Source: Vibrio sp. 14G-20
Lineage (GTDB): Bacteria > Pseudomonadota > Gammaproteobacteria > Enterobacterales > Vibrionaceae
DNA: 64,000 bases
Assembly: GCF_026241515.1 (NCBI RefSeq)
Contig: NZ_JAPHPW010000020.1
Span: forward strand, 24,721 to 88,720
Direction of reading: 5' to 3'
Shown here: in pieces, positions 1 through 9,214 of the stretch
Position numbering within the stretch: the stretch's first letter is position 1
Layout of the letters: each line of letters starts with the position of its first letter
Notes under the pieces: model-generated
Told to the model about the DNA's origin: nothing
What the model saw: the letters and a program-made list of their open reading frames with translations, nothing else
The model's database searches: none
Program-made: the position numbers and the translations under genes

Positions 1-61
1 TGGCTTGCGAAACATTGGCGTATTCAGCGACTTCTTTAATTGTTATGACTTGTTTTTGCAT
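1..61 (-). CDS. LacI-family transcriptional regulator, N-terminal fragment (cut by window edge)
   Basis: Only the first 20 codons are inside the window, read leftward from ATG at 61. They encode MQKQVITIKEVAEYANVSQA, which is the start of a LacI/GalR helix-turn-helix (the TIKEVAEYANVS pattern). The gene is divergent from the phosphorylase/transporter pair starting near 570. LacI-type genes next to sugar operons usually repress them, so the local operon is the expected target; that link is inferred. The effector domain is outside the window. Confidence 0.8.
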   Translation of the reverse strand, partial: MQKQVITIKEVAEYANVSQA

Positions 62-422
62 AATAGGTCGAAAATGTCCGTGTTTAATAGATAATGGGTT
101 TCAACTGGAAAAGGTAAGAGTTTGATGTCAGCACCATACAAATGAATGCAAGTGTTTGATTCAAAATTATCTTTTAAGCTTTAGCCCAATTTTATACGCC
201 TTAACTGCTGAGGTACAGAAGAAAGCGGTTCAAACTTTACCTAGGTAGCAAAATGCAACAATATCTTTCATGTTTGCTTGGTGTAAAACACATCACAGAG
301 GCGAGCTTTAAATGCTTAAAGTGAGTAATGACCTCGTTTATTGAGGGAGCAGTTCACGTTTTTTGAGTACATTTTAACTTTTCGTAGACTTATCCAATTG
401 AGTGAAGGTATCTTACAAGCAT

Positions 423-442
423 AAAAGAAAGCGCTTTCTTTT
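423..442. promoter_or_regulatory. 20-bp perfect palindrome, probable LacI-family operator
   Basis: The sequence AAAAGAAAGC is followed directly by its reverse complement GCTTTCTTTT. The centre GCGC flanked by A-rich arms is the usual form of LacI/GalR operators. It lies between the divergent LacI-type gene and the GH94 gene, about 125 bp before the latter. The rest of the 500-bp gap shows no other convincing element. Confidence 0.7.
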
Positions 443-569
443 TCTTTTTCGGTGACTCATTCGATGGGCGTTGCATTAGAGAGGTCTGGATCAGTCAGAC
501 ACGTACAGAAAGGTTTTTAAAGCATTTTTCTCATGTCGGGATACAAGAGTTGAGGTAGGTAGAGTGACC

Positions 570-3500
570 ATGAATAAAGAGTATTATTTGGCAAATGAAG
601 AGTTTGTAATTAACGATTATGACTTAAAGAAGACATTTTCTTCATTTTTGCCGGGGTTAGCTGGGAAGAAGGGGATTCCGCTTTGGGCGTTTTACGTTAA
701 TCGAGGTCAGGGGTTATGTTCTTTTGGTGTAGAGAATAAGGATAATCCTATTCTTGAATTTTCACCGGCAGTGACCGCTTACCAAAATGTTGACCGAATA
801 GGGTTTCGTACCTTTGTGAAGTTAAACAATGATGTGTATGAGTTTTTTGGTACTCAGCGTTCTGAAAATACCCAGCGTAAAATGTACATCAAGCGTGATA
901 AATTTAAGATTACTGAAGAAAATCAAGATCTTGGTATATTAGTAACGGTGACATATTTCGGACTTCCAAACGATAGCCTTGCTGCCGTTATGAGAAAAGT
1001 AGAGATCAGAGATTTGTCGGGTATGACGCGACATATCGAACTGATTGATGGACTGTCGCAAATTCTTCCATACGGTACGCCAAATACGCTATTCAAAGAG
1101 ATGTCGAACTTGCTGAGAAGTTGGATGGATGTCTACAACTTAGAAAATGACGTGCCATTTTTTAAGATGCGCTCAACCACGTCAGACAGTGCAGAAGTTG
1201 GCATATTAGATAAGGGTAACTTCTATCTGTCTTTTGCTAATGAACAGCTTATTAGCCCAATCGTTGATGGTGAAATTATATTTGGTCACGACACTTCTAT
1301 GTCGACACCGGTCTCTTTTCAAGAACACTCCATTGATGAGCTAAAACAGAAAGCGCAAATTACCGCGAATAAAATTCCAGTCGGTTTTTCTCCGGTGGCA
1401 TTTGACCTTAAGGGTGATGATACTTTTGTTCTGAGAACCATTATTGGCCACGCCAACGATCTCGAACAGTTGAACGGTAAAGTTAATGAGATGGTTTCAA
1501 GCCATTACTTTGACACAAAAGAGCAAGAGTCTGAGGCCGTGATCAACGAGTTGGTTCAAGAAGTTGAATGTCAGACATCGAATCCAATCTTTGATCAGTA
1601 TATCAAGCAAAACTATCTCGATAACATTTTGCGTGGTGGCTACCCGTTAATATTCGAAGGAAATAAGACAAATCATGTTTATCATGTTTTTTCTCGTAAA
1701 CACGGTGATCTTGAGCGTGACTATAACTTCTTCAATGTGGCTCCCGAGTATTTCTCGCAGGGTAATGGTAACTTCCGAGACGTATGTCAAAACCGCCGAG
1801 TCGATTCACTCTTTAACCCAAAAGTGGGTGACTATAACGTCAAACTGTTTGCTTCACTGATTCAGTTAGATGGTTATAATCCGTTGGGCGTTAACGGTTC
1901 GACATTCCAGTTTAATCGTGATGTGGATATCAAATCTTTAATCGCAGAGAACTTTGATAATAAGCATGACGTTATGGAAGGTGTTTTAGGTAAAAAATTC
2001 ACGCCTGGTACTGTCATCAATACCATGTCAAATGAAGGTATTACGTCTTCAAAAGATGAAATGACGCTGCTGTCTGATCTTTTAAAGCATGCTGAACAAA
2101 ACATTGAAGCAAGTTTTGGAGAGGGCTTTTGGGTTGACCACTGGACTTACATTCTTGATTTAGTTGAGTCTCACTTGGCTGTTTACCCAGATACCAAAAA
2201 ATCATTCTTGTTCGATAACTACGACTATAAATACTATTCATCACCTGTCACCGTTCTACCAAGAGACGAAAAAACGGTACTGACAGCAGAAGGTAAAGTA
2301 AGGCGTTACGGCTCTATTTTGCACAACGATGAAGAGAAAGTAGAACAACTGGTTATGGATGTGAACGGCTCTAACTGGGTGGTTGATACACAAGGCGAGC
2401 AGATAAAAACCAATCTGTTTACGAAACTGTTTACGTTAGCGTTTAACAAGTTTTGTACGCTTGACCCTGAAGGCATTGGCATTGAGATGGAGTCAGACAA
2501 GCCTGGCTGGAATGATGCGATGAACGGCCTACCTGGGTTGTTTGGCTCTGGCGTATCGGAAACGGTTGAGCTTCTTAGACTCTTAAAGTTCCTAGCAAGT
2601 GCGTTTGATTACTCAGGCTCAATGCAGCTGCCTACTGAGTTTACGGAGTATGTATTCCGTGTTGATTCGCTTCTTAAGTCGAGCCTAACAGGGTTTGAAT
2701 ATTGGGACGAGATTTCTTCAATCCGAGAAGAGTATCGTCAAGCTGTGAGATTCACCGTTACCGCTAATTCAGACCAGTTGAATGTATCAGATGTGATGGC
2801 ATTGCTTGGAAAGATGACGGCTAAAGTCGAAGCGGGCATAGAGAAAGCGAAAGCATTGTCGAACGGTGTACTTCCTACGTTTCTTTACTATGAAGTCTCG
2901 CAATACGAAGAGATTCTTAAAGACGGCATGCCAAAAATCGGTAATTATAATCTGCCGCTGGTTCGAGCAAAAGCCTTCAAACTCCATGTTTTACCGGCTT
3001 TCTTAGAAGCGCCTGCTCGCCTGTTGAAAGCGAATACGGACGCCCAAGGCAATGTGTCAGATTACAACAAAATCAAAGCGACAGGCATCTACGATACAGA
3101 GCTAGGCCAATTTAAAACTAGTGAGTGTTTGGATGAAATGAGTTTAGAGATCGGTCGAGCGCGCGCATTTACCAAAGGTTGGCTTGAGCGTGAATCTAAT
3201 TTCTTACATATGAACTACAAGTATTTGCTTGGCTTATTAAAAGCAGGGATGTACGAACAGTATTTTAATGAAATAAGCACCAACCTGATTTGTTTCATGG
3301 ACCCTGAGGTGTATGGCCGAAGTATCTTAGAAAACTCATCATTTATTGCACCAACATGCAATCCAGATCCAAAAACGCACGGTCAAGGTTTTGTGGCTCG
3401 TTTGTCTGGGTCAACCGTCGAAATGCTTCATATGTGGACCATGATGATGTTTGGCGACAAACCGTTTGTGATGAATGGCGATACGTTAACACTTAACTTG

Positions 3501-3743
3501 AAGCCAGCACTGTCGGCGGCATTCTTTGATGAAAACAATCAAGTGTCATTTACGTTTATGGGTGCGACGAAAGTGACTTACGTCAATCATTCTCGACTGA
3601 ATACATACGATGAGTTTAGTGTTTCTGAATACGTTATGAAGTATTCGAATGGCAGCACAATCGCATTAACTGAAATCAATGGTGAACATGCCAAAGACCT
3701 AAGAAATGGCGAGATATCAGAACTTATTGTGACGATGAAATAA
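570..3743 (+). CDS. GH94-family beta-glucan phosphorylase, likely 1,2-beta-oligoglucan phosphorylase
   Basis: A large cytoplasmic protein (about 1057 residues) without signal peptide. Its length fits the SOGP branch of GH94, which is longer than cellobiose phosphorylase (about 800). A Trp-Asn-Asp segment (GWND, about residue 650) and a C-terminal GQGFVARLSGSTVEMLHMW block near residue 940 match the GH94 catalytic module. Family members split a beta-glucoside with phosphate to give glucose 1-phosphate and a shorter sugar; a beta-1,2-glucan substrate is inferred from length and overall resemblance. The following GPH transporter would bring in the sugar. ATG at 570 is used; GTG at 564 in frame is an alternative with equal spacing from the GAGG at 552. 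Confidence 0.75.
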   Translation: MNKEYYLANEEFVINDYDLKKTFSSFLPGLAGKKGIPLWAFYVNRGQGLCSFGVENKDNPILEFSPAVTAYQNVDRIGFRTFVKLNNDVYEFFGTQRSENTQRKMYIKRDKFKITEENQDLGILVTVTYFGLPNDSLAAVMRKVEIRDLSGMTRHIELIDGLSQILPYGTPNTLFKEMSNLLRSWMDVYNLENDVPFFKMRSTTSDSAEVGILDKGNFYLSFANEQLISPIVDGEIIFGHDTSMSTPVSFQEHSIDELKQKAQITANKIPVGFSPVAFDLKGDDTFVLRTIIGHANDLEQLNGKVNEMVSSHYFDTKEQESEAVINELVQEVECQTSNPIFDQYIKQNYLDNILRGGYPLIFEGNKTNHVYHVFSRKHGDLERDYNFFNVAPEYFSQGNGNFRDVCQNRRVDSLFNPKVGDYNVKLFASLIQLDGYNPLGVNGSTFQFNRDVDIKSLIAENFDNKHDVMEGVLGKKFTPGTVINTMSNEGITSSKDEMTLLSDLLKHAEQNIEASFGEGFWVDHWTYILDLVESHLAVYPDTKKSFLFDNYDYKYYSSPVTVLPRDEKTVLTAEGKVRRYGSILHNDEEKVEQLVMDVNGSNWVVDTQGEQIKTNLFTKLFTLAFNKFCTLDPEGIGIEMESDKPGWNDAMNGLPGLFGSGVSETVELLRLLKFLASAFDYSGSMQLPTEFTEYVFRVDSLLKSSLTGFEYWDEISSIREEYRQAVRFTVTANSDQLNVSDVMALLGKMTAKVEAGIEKAKALSNGVLPTFLYYEVSQYEEILKDGMPKIGNYNLPLVRAKAFKLHVLPAFLEAPARLLKANTDAQGNVSDYNKIKATGIYDTELGQFKTSECLDEMSLEIGRARAFTKGWLERESNFLHMNYKYLLGLLKAGMYEQYFNEISTNLICFMDPEVYGRSILENSSFIAPTCNPDPKTHGQGFVARLSGSTVEMLHMWTMMMFGDKPFVMNGDTLTLNLKPALSAAFFDENNQVSFTFMGATKVTYVNHSRLNTYDEFSVSEYVMKYSNGSTIALTEINGEHAKDLRNGEISELIVTMK

Positions 3744-3775
3744 CGAATAAACATAAGACACATAGTTAGTGTTTA

Positions 3776-3841
3776 GCGTACCGACAGACATTCATAGTAG
3801 GCGGTACGCAATTAAATAAACAGTAATTCGTGTTACGAATT
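3776..3841 (+). other. Two intercistronic hairpins between phosphorylase and transporter
   Basis: GCGTACCG (3776-3783) pairs with CGGTACGC (3802-3809), and AATTCGT (3825-3831) pairs with ACGAATT (3835-3841). Neither is followed by a T-run, so they are more likely processing or stability hairpins, or a second operator, than terminators. They sit in the 160-bp gap between two same-strand genes. Confidence 0.4.
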
Positions 3842-3903
3842 TAAATAATAAGTTTTGCCTTTATCTTAGGCGAAAACCTATTGATGGATTAAAGGGTATT
3901 AAA

Positions 3904-5433
3904 ATGAGTGAAGCGAATCAATCAGCAAGCCGGGTTAACGTAGGGGCGAGCTATCAACCTACGGCCAATGGCTCTGTGCCGTTGTATCAAAAGATCGCCT
4001 TTGGTGTTGGCTCTTTAGCGAATCAGCTATTTGCTGCGGCACTGGGTGTGTTCATGATTGTGCTGGTTATGGGGTTAGGTATGGACCCACTGCTTGTGGG
4101 TATTTTAGGCGCGGTTCCTCGCCTGTTTGATGCGATTACAGACCCATTAATGGGGTATATTTCTGATAACTCACGCACGCGTTGGGGACGTAGACGTCCA
4201 TATATTTTTGTTGGCGCCATTATCACGGGTGTCGCTTTTATGTTGATGTGGCAAATATACCCAGAGAATGGTGAAGCCTATAACTTTGTGTACTTTTTAG
4301 TACTCTCATTGTTGTTCTATTTAGGTTACACCATTTTCGCGACGCCTTTAGTGGCTTTAGGCTATGAAATGAGCCCAGACTTTCATGAGCGAACTCGTAT
4401 TATGGCGGTTTCTCAATGGATTGGGCAATTAGCATGGGTGATTGCGCCTTGGTTCTGGGTAATGATCTATGATCCGAACCTTTATGAGTCTGCTGCAATT
4501 GGTAGCCGTGAGTTGGCTATTTGGGTCGGTCTGCTTTGCCTAGTGTTTGGTATTACACCGGCTCTATTCTGTAAAGAGCGAGCACCAACAGAGCAACCAA
4601 CTGAAAAGCTGACACTTTCTTCTTTCAAAAATATTTTTGGGAAGTTCTTTAAGGGAATTTGGCAAACCTTTAAATGTTTACCGTTCGTAAAACTGTGCAG
4701 CGCGACATTCCTTGTTTTCAATGGTTTCCAAACGGTGGCTCAGTTCTCTTTCTTTATCATTGTCTTTTACGTATTCAATGGTGACCAAGGTGCAGCTGGA
4801 ACATGGCCCGCTTGGTTCGGTACTATCAGCTCACTATGTACTTGCTTATTAGTGATTCCGATTATTACCAAAATCTCACAAAATTTTGGAAAGAAAAACG
4901 CCTTTATTATTGCGACTTTAGTGTCAATTGTGGGCTACGTACTGCGCTGGTGGGCATTTGAACAAGCACTGAACCCAAGTACTCATTGGATGATGTTTGT
5001 TTCATTACCTCTGATGGCTTTTGGTATCGGTGGCTTGTTTACTTTAATGATGTCGATGACTGCAGATGTTTGTGACTTAGATGAGTTAAACACAGGTGAA
5101 CGCCGCGAAGGGGTATTTGGCGCGGTGTACTGGTGGTTTGTTAAGTTGGGTACAGCCATTGCTACCTTGATGTCTGGTTGGGTGTTGAGTTCGATTGGCT
5201 ACAAGAGATTGGAAGAGATCAGAAACTCTCTGGTTAGCGGTGAAGCTCTTTTGGATATGCCAGAAGCGTTAGAGATCATCAACTTAATGAGAGTAGCGGA
5301 CATTCTTATTCCGGTGGTAACTGCGGTATTGGCCATTGTTGTTATGTATCGATACGATTTCACGGAACAAAGAGCAATTGAGGTGAGACAAGAGCTAGAG
5401 TTTCGTCGAGGTAAGATCAAGCACGCAGAATAA
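3904..5433 (+). CDS. GPH-family sugar:cation symporter (MFS superfamily)
   Basis: A 509-residue inner-membrane protein with about 12 predicted membrane segments after a 30-residue cytoplasmic N-terminus. The segment FDAITDPLMGYISDNSRTRW followed by GRRRPYIF is the signature of the glycoside-pentoside-hexuronide (GPH) symporters, which import oligosaccharides or glycosides with a cation. It follows the GH94 phosphorylase on the same strand and probably supplies its substrate. The C-terminus (EVRQELEFRRGK) is charged and cytoplasmic. A clear intrinsic terminator follows. Confidence 0.8.
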   Translation: MSEANQSASRVNVGASYQPTANGSVPLYQKIAFGVGSLANQLFAAALGVFMIVLVMGLGMDPLLVGILGAVPRLFDAITDPLMGYISDNSRTRWGRRRPYIFVGAIITGVAFMLMWQIYPENGEAYNFVYFLVLSLLFYLGYTIFATPLVALGYEMSPDFHERTRIMAVSQWIGQLAWVIAPWFWVMIYDPNLYESAAIGSRELAIWVGLLCLVFGITPALFCKERAPTEQPTEKLTLSSFKNIFGKFFKGIWQTFKCLPFVKLCSATFLVFNGFQTVAQFSFFIIVFYVFNGDQGAAGTWPAWFGTISSLCTCLLVIPIITKISQNFGKKNAFIIATLVSIVGYVLRWWAFEQALNPSTHWMMFVSLPLMAFGIGGLFTLMMSMTADVCDLDELNTGERREGVFGAVYWWFVKLGTAIATLMSGWVLSSIGYKRLEEIRNSLVSGEALLDMPEALEIINLMRVADILIPVVTAVLAIVVMYRYDFTEQRAIEVRQELEFRRGKIKHAE

Positions 5434-5519
5434 TACAAATGAACTTAGGTTGTTAATCTTGCGCGTTCCAGTTTTAATATGCGAGATCGGACTAGTGTTA
5501 ACTGTACTACTTCTATATT

Positions 5520-5548
5520 AGCCAGCAACGTAAGTTGCTGGCTTTGTT
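5520..5548 (+). terminator. Intrinsic terminator after the GH94/GPH genes
   Basis: GCCAGCAAC (5521-5529), loop GTAA, GTTGCTGGC (5534-5542), then TTTGTT. Confidence 0.8.
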
Positions 5549-6309
5549 ACATAGAGCGATTTATTCTAAGTGTTTTGAAATGCTTTATATTGTTATCTTC
5601 CTGAGGGTTTTATTTTTGTCGATTTATTGTTTGTAATGTATGAGGAAGTAACAAGGTAACGGAGTGATGGGTTAAACTTAGATAAATATATTTAAATAAT
5701 TCTAATGTGTAGATTTACTAAGTGGTTTGTTCTTTGATGGTTAATTCATGAAATTAGTAATTATTTATAAGCCATAAAACAGATAAATTTTTCGATATTG
5801 TCAGGGTTTTACTTATTTTTTTGATATAAAAGTTGTCTTTTCTTGCGCAGAAGCGTTAGATATGATGGATTGTATTTTGATATCTTTACTCTATTCAGGT
5901 TCTGTCGGGGCGGATTATTTGATACGAGAGCGCTCTAGAATAAAGCTACGGGCAAGAATACATGTTCTTGATGTTGCGAAAAGTACTCGTTGGATCAAAA
6001 TACATCTTATGTACCGTCTTGGTAGTTGTTTAGTTACTCTGAAACCAACAATAACCCACAAGAATTGGATAATAAAAAACTATTCAAATTTCTAATGGTG
6101 ATAACCACACCCTTAAAAATTCATATATCACGATTTATTCAGTCAATGCGACTAGTAATATTATTCGAGAACTAGCGTTCACCTCATTCACACTTACAGT
6201 GTGATATCTTTTTTAGTTGTTGGTTTATATTTTCGTACCATATCCATCGTTATAACGAGAGTGGCGTATTTTATTTTGATTAGCAAAAGTTAAAAGCACT
6301 TGGGTGTGA
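5549..6309. other. AT-rich gene-poor stretch
   Basis: No convincing gene. A 77-codon open frame at 5862-6095 has no ribosome binding site and no recognisable features. With the GGDEF remnant that follows, this looks like decayed sequence between two conserved blocks. Confidence 0.5.
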
Positions 6310-6585
6310 CGGGGGTGTTACTTGTTTGGGAGATAATAATTTGTCATTATATTCCTCATATCGAATTAATATATGGTTGTATATTAGGCTCAAGAGATTT
6401 GGTAGTTGATTGAAAATATGGTATTGAGTACAGGATTTGCTATCACTCGCTCTATTGGAGTGAGTCATATCAATGTGAATGACGCATTGATTTTCTGTAT
6501 TGAACGTGCAGATAAAACGTTATATACAGAAAAAATGCCAGGCGGGAATTGTGTATTTAGTCAGCTTACGGATTGTATTTATTAG
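6310..6585 (+). pseudogene. Decayed GGDEF (diguanylate cyclase) C-terminal remnant
   Basis: Reading forward from about 6406 to the TAG at 6583, the translation has the C-terminal GGDEF pattern: an SIGVSH strand, then IERADKTLYTEKMPGGNCV, equivalent to the usual RADxALYxAKxxGRNxV. About 100 bp upstream, in another frame, GVTCLGDNN resembles a mutated CRLGGDEF. No start codon, no intact active site and at least one frameshift are seen, so it cannot make c-di-GMP. The 5' part is not recognisable. Confidence 0.6.
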
Positions 6586-6704
6586 TAATGAATAGGTCTA
6601 CAGAAACAGTTGTACCCGCTAGTCAGAAATGAATTAAAAGTAATAGTATTGAATTTCGCTTTTTGAGAAATTTAAAGTTAATCATTGCCGTCTGAACAGA
6701 AACG

Positions 6705-6735
6705 AAAAATGTCGCATCCATGCGACATTTTTCTT
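6705..6735. terminator. Bidirectional intrinsic terminator
   Basis: AAAAATGTCGCA (6705-6716), loop TCCA, TGCGACATTTTT (6721-6732) with T-rich flanks on both strands. It closes the leftward ATPase operon ending at 6839. Confidence 0.75.
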
Positions 6736-6838
6736 TTGGCGGCCAAACCAGTTTTGCTATATCCATTCTAGAGTGCAATCCATTAGGAGATTATTCAGAA
6801 TGTACTTATAAGACGCTGTTAATGTTGATTAGTTCCCG

Positions 6839-8467
6839 TTACGCCGCATTTTTTTTCGATTTATTTTCTAAGTCGAATGACGCTGCGATTAACTTCTTGG
6901 TGTAGTCATTTTTCGGTGCATTGAAAATCTCTTCTGCAGACCCTTCTTCCATCACTTCACCCTTCTGCATCACCAATACGCGATCTGACAGTGCTTTCAC
7001 TACAGAGAGGTCGTGGCTGATGAACAAGAAGCCGATATTGTGCTTGGCTTGAATGTCTTTTAGCAGGTCAATCACGGTCAGTTGTACTGAGCGATCGAGT
7101 GCTGAAGTCGGTTCATCCAGCAAAATGAAAGAGGGCTCTAGAATCAGTGCGCGAGCAATCGCGATACGTTGTCTTTGCCCGCCAGAAAACTCATGCGGAT
7201 AACGGTTAATTGAACTCTGTTCTAAGCGAACTTCAATCAGCGCTTTACGAGCTCTTTCTAAACGTTCTTGCTTGGATAGATGAGGTTGATGCACCGTTAA
7301 GCCTTCGGTGATGATTTCCCCAACTGTCATGCGTGGTGATAAAGAACCATAAGGGTCTTGGAATACCATTTGGACATCTTTTTTGAGCTTATGGCGTTCT
7401 TTGTCGGTTAACAAACTGACATCTTGGCCTTTATAAACAATACGTCCGGTACTTGGCAGCAAGCCGATTAACGCTCGTCCCAGTGTTGATTTTCCTGATC
7501 CGGATTCACCAACAATGCCCAAGGTTTCACCCTGTTTAAGATTCAACGAAATGCCTTTTACGGCTTCGAAGTACTGACTTTTACTCTTGATGAAATGTGA
7601 TTTAACCAAGAACTGAACTCGGATATCGTCAGCAGACAATAGCTCTGGGGCTGACGCCTCAACAGGAACCTTAACGCCTTTAGGAATCGAGTTAATCAGC
7701 ATGCGTGTGTAATCGTGTCTTGGATTCTCGAATAAGGCTTGAGTCATCCCTTCTTCAACTAGCTCACCTTTGCACATCACCAGAACACGGTCGGCAAAAT
7801 GTTTTACTACGCCAAGGTCATGGGTGATGAACAAAATTGCCATGCCCATTTTGTTTTGGATTTCTTTGATAAGAGAAAGCACTTCCGCTTGTACGGTCAC
7901 ATCCAATGCGGTGGTGGGTTCGTCGGCAATCAAAATATCGGGCTCGTTGATCAAAGCCATCGCGATCATGATACGCTGCAGCTGGCCGCCCGAAAACTCG
8001 TGCGGGTATTTGCTATATGCTTGCTCTGGCATGGGTAAGTGAACCAGTTCAAATAGCTCCAGCACACGTTGTTTTGCCTTCGACTTCGATACCTTACGGT
8101 GACACATAATCGCTTCAGCCACTTGAGTCCCAACACGCAGGTATGGGTTCAACGATGTCATCGGCTCCTGAAAGATCATGCCAATCCTGTCGCCGCGAAT
8201 TGACTGCATTTCTCGCTCGGTCTTTCCAAGAACCGATTGCCCCTCAAACACAATTTCAGATTGAGCATCAATAATGGCGTTGTCTGGCAGTAAACGCATG
8301 AGTGCGTTGGAAGATACTGATTTGCCAGAACCCGACTCACCAACAATGGCCAAGGTTTCACTGGAATTAAGGGTAAAACTAACTTTTTTAACCGCATCAA
8401 TGATTCCATCATTGGTTGTGAAGCTAACGGAGAGGTTATTGACTTTGAGAATGGCCCGGTCCGACAT
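6839..8467 (-). CDS. ABC transporter, fused double ATP-binding protein (YejF/oligopeptide type)
   Basis: A 542-residue protein with two complete ABC ATPase domains. Each has a Walker A GESGSGKS, an ABC signature (FSGGQLQR in the first half, FSGGQRQR in the second) and a Walker B followed by DEPT. The arrangement matches YejF, the ATPase of microcin C/peptide importers, also called DppDF-type. It would hydrolyse ATP on the inner face of the membrane to drive peptide uptake. Unlike the usual locus, no permease or binding protein lies nearby, so it must partner with proteins encoded elsewhere or be a leftover. The small gene at 8480 lies 12 bp upstream and is probably co-transcribed. Confidence 0.85.
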   Translation of the reverse strand: MSDRAILKVNNLSVSFTTNDGIIDAVKKVSFTLNSSETLAIVGESGSGKSVSSNALMRLLPDNAIIDAQSEIVFEGQSVLGKTEREMQSIRGDRIGMIFQEPMTSLNPYLRVGTQVAEAIMCHRKVSKSKAKQRVLELFELVHLPMPEQAYSKYPHEFSGGQLQRIMIAMALINEPDILIADEPTTALDVTVQAEVLSLIKEIQNKMGMAILFITHDLGVVKHFADRVLVMCKGELVEEGMTQALFENPRHDYTRMLINSIPKGVKVPVEASAPELLSADDIRVQFLVKSHFIKSKSQYFEAVKGISLNLKQGETLGIVGESGSGKSTLGRALIGLLPSTGRIVYKGQDVSLLTDKERHKLKKDVQMVFQDPYGSLSPRMTVGEIITEGLTVHQPHLSKQERLERARKALIEVRLEQSSINRYPHEFSGGQRQRIAIARALILEPSFILLDEPTSALDRSVQLTVIDLLKDIQAKHNIGFLFISHDLSVVKALSDRVLVMQKGEVMEEGSAEEIFNAPKNDYTKKLIAASFDLENKSKKNAA

Positions 8468-8479
8468 GATATATCCTTA

Positions 8480-8974
8480 TCAATTTAAGACATTAGGTGA
8501 AGATTGAACTTCTGACGTAGATTTAAGCTGCCCGAAATGGTGATGAGCACGTTGAATTTGTTCAAGCTCAAGCATCCAGTGTGAGCTGCGCTGAGCACTG
8601 CAAAAAGCAATCAAGTGATTGAGTAAATCTTCACTCTGCTTCTCTAAAAGCGAATAGGTCCGTTGAATCAGTTCAGTGCTTTCGAGGGAGATGAATTGCA
8701 TCAGCGCGTATGACTGGTTCAAAGTGTCGAAAGCTTTCTGTTGTTGGCCTAGACGGTTGAGAATCTCTGATTGGGCAACGCTTGCATCTCTAAGCCCTGC
8801 AAGTAAGCAAGCAAACTGGCAAGGTTTGATGTCGCTTTGATATGCAGCATATTGGATGTGATGGGGAAGGGAAATAAGAACATCATTGTAAAGACGCTGT
8901 GCTTCTGGCCAGTAGCCTTGTTCCATTAACTGTTCAGCTTTTAGGTAGTGCATCCAGCATCGTTCAATTTCCAT
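8480..8974 (-). CDS. Hypothetical helical (TPR-like) protein upstream of the double ATPase
   Basis: A 164-residue, probably all-helical cytoplasmic protein. The N-terminal half reads like tetratricopeptide helices (MEQGYWPEAQRLYNDVL and GQQQKAFDTLNQSYAL). I do not recognise a named family. ATG at 8974 has GAGG eight bases upstream; GTG at 8980 is an alternative. It ends 12 bp before the double ATPase and is likely in the same transcript, but nothing links it functionally to transport. Confidence 0.7.
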   Translation of the reverse strand: MEIERCWMHYLKAEQLMEQGYWPEAQRLYNDVLISLPHHIQYAAYQSDIKPCQFACLLAGLRDASVAQSEILNRLGQQQKAFDTLNQSYALMQFISLESTELIQRTYSLLEKQSEDLLNHLIAFCSAQRSSHWMLELEQIQRAHHHFGQLKSTSEVQSSPNVLN

Positions 8975-9214
8975 ATCCACATCCTCAATCTATAGTATTT
9001 GGAAATGTTAATGATATTTATTATCAATTGCAAATTAAAATCATTTACATGTTAAGTTGATGAATAAAATGGTCTCTTATTAGTAAAAATGGCTCAAATT
9101 GTGTGTTATTTGTTCGGTTGAACAGCGGTGCAGCGTAAGTCACTAAATTGATAGGAAATTACATCTACACTGATTTTATCTACACCCAAGTAATGAAGGA
9201 TTAAGGAGGCGGCG

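Noticed and set aside
5862..6095. 77-codon open frame in the gene-poor gap
   Set aside because: No binding site, no protein-like pattern, and it lies in AT-rich decayed sequence.
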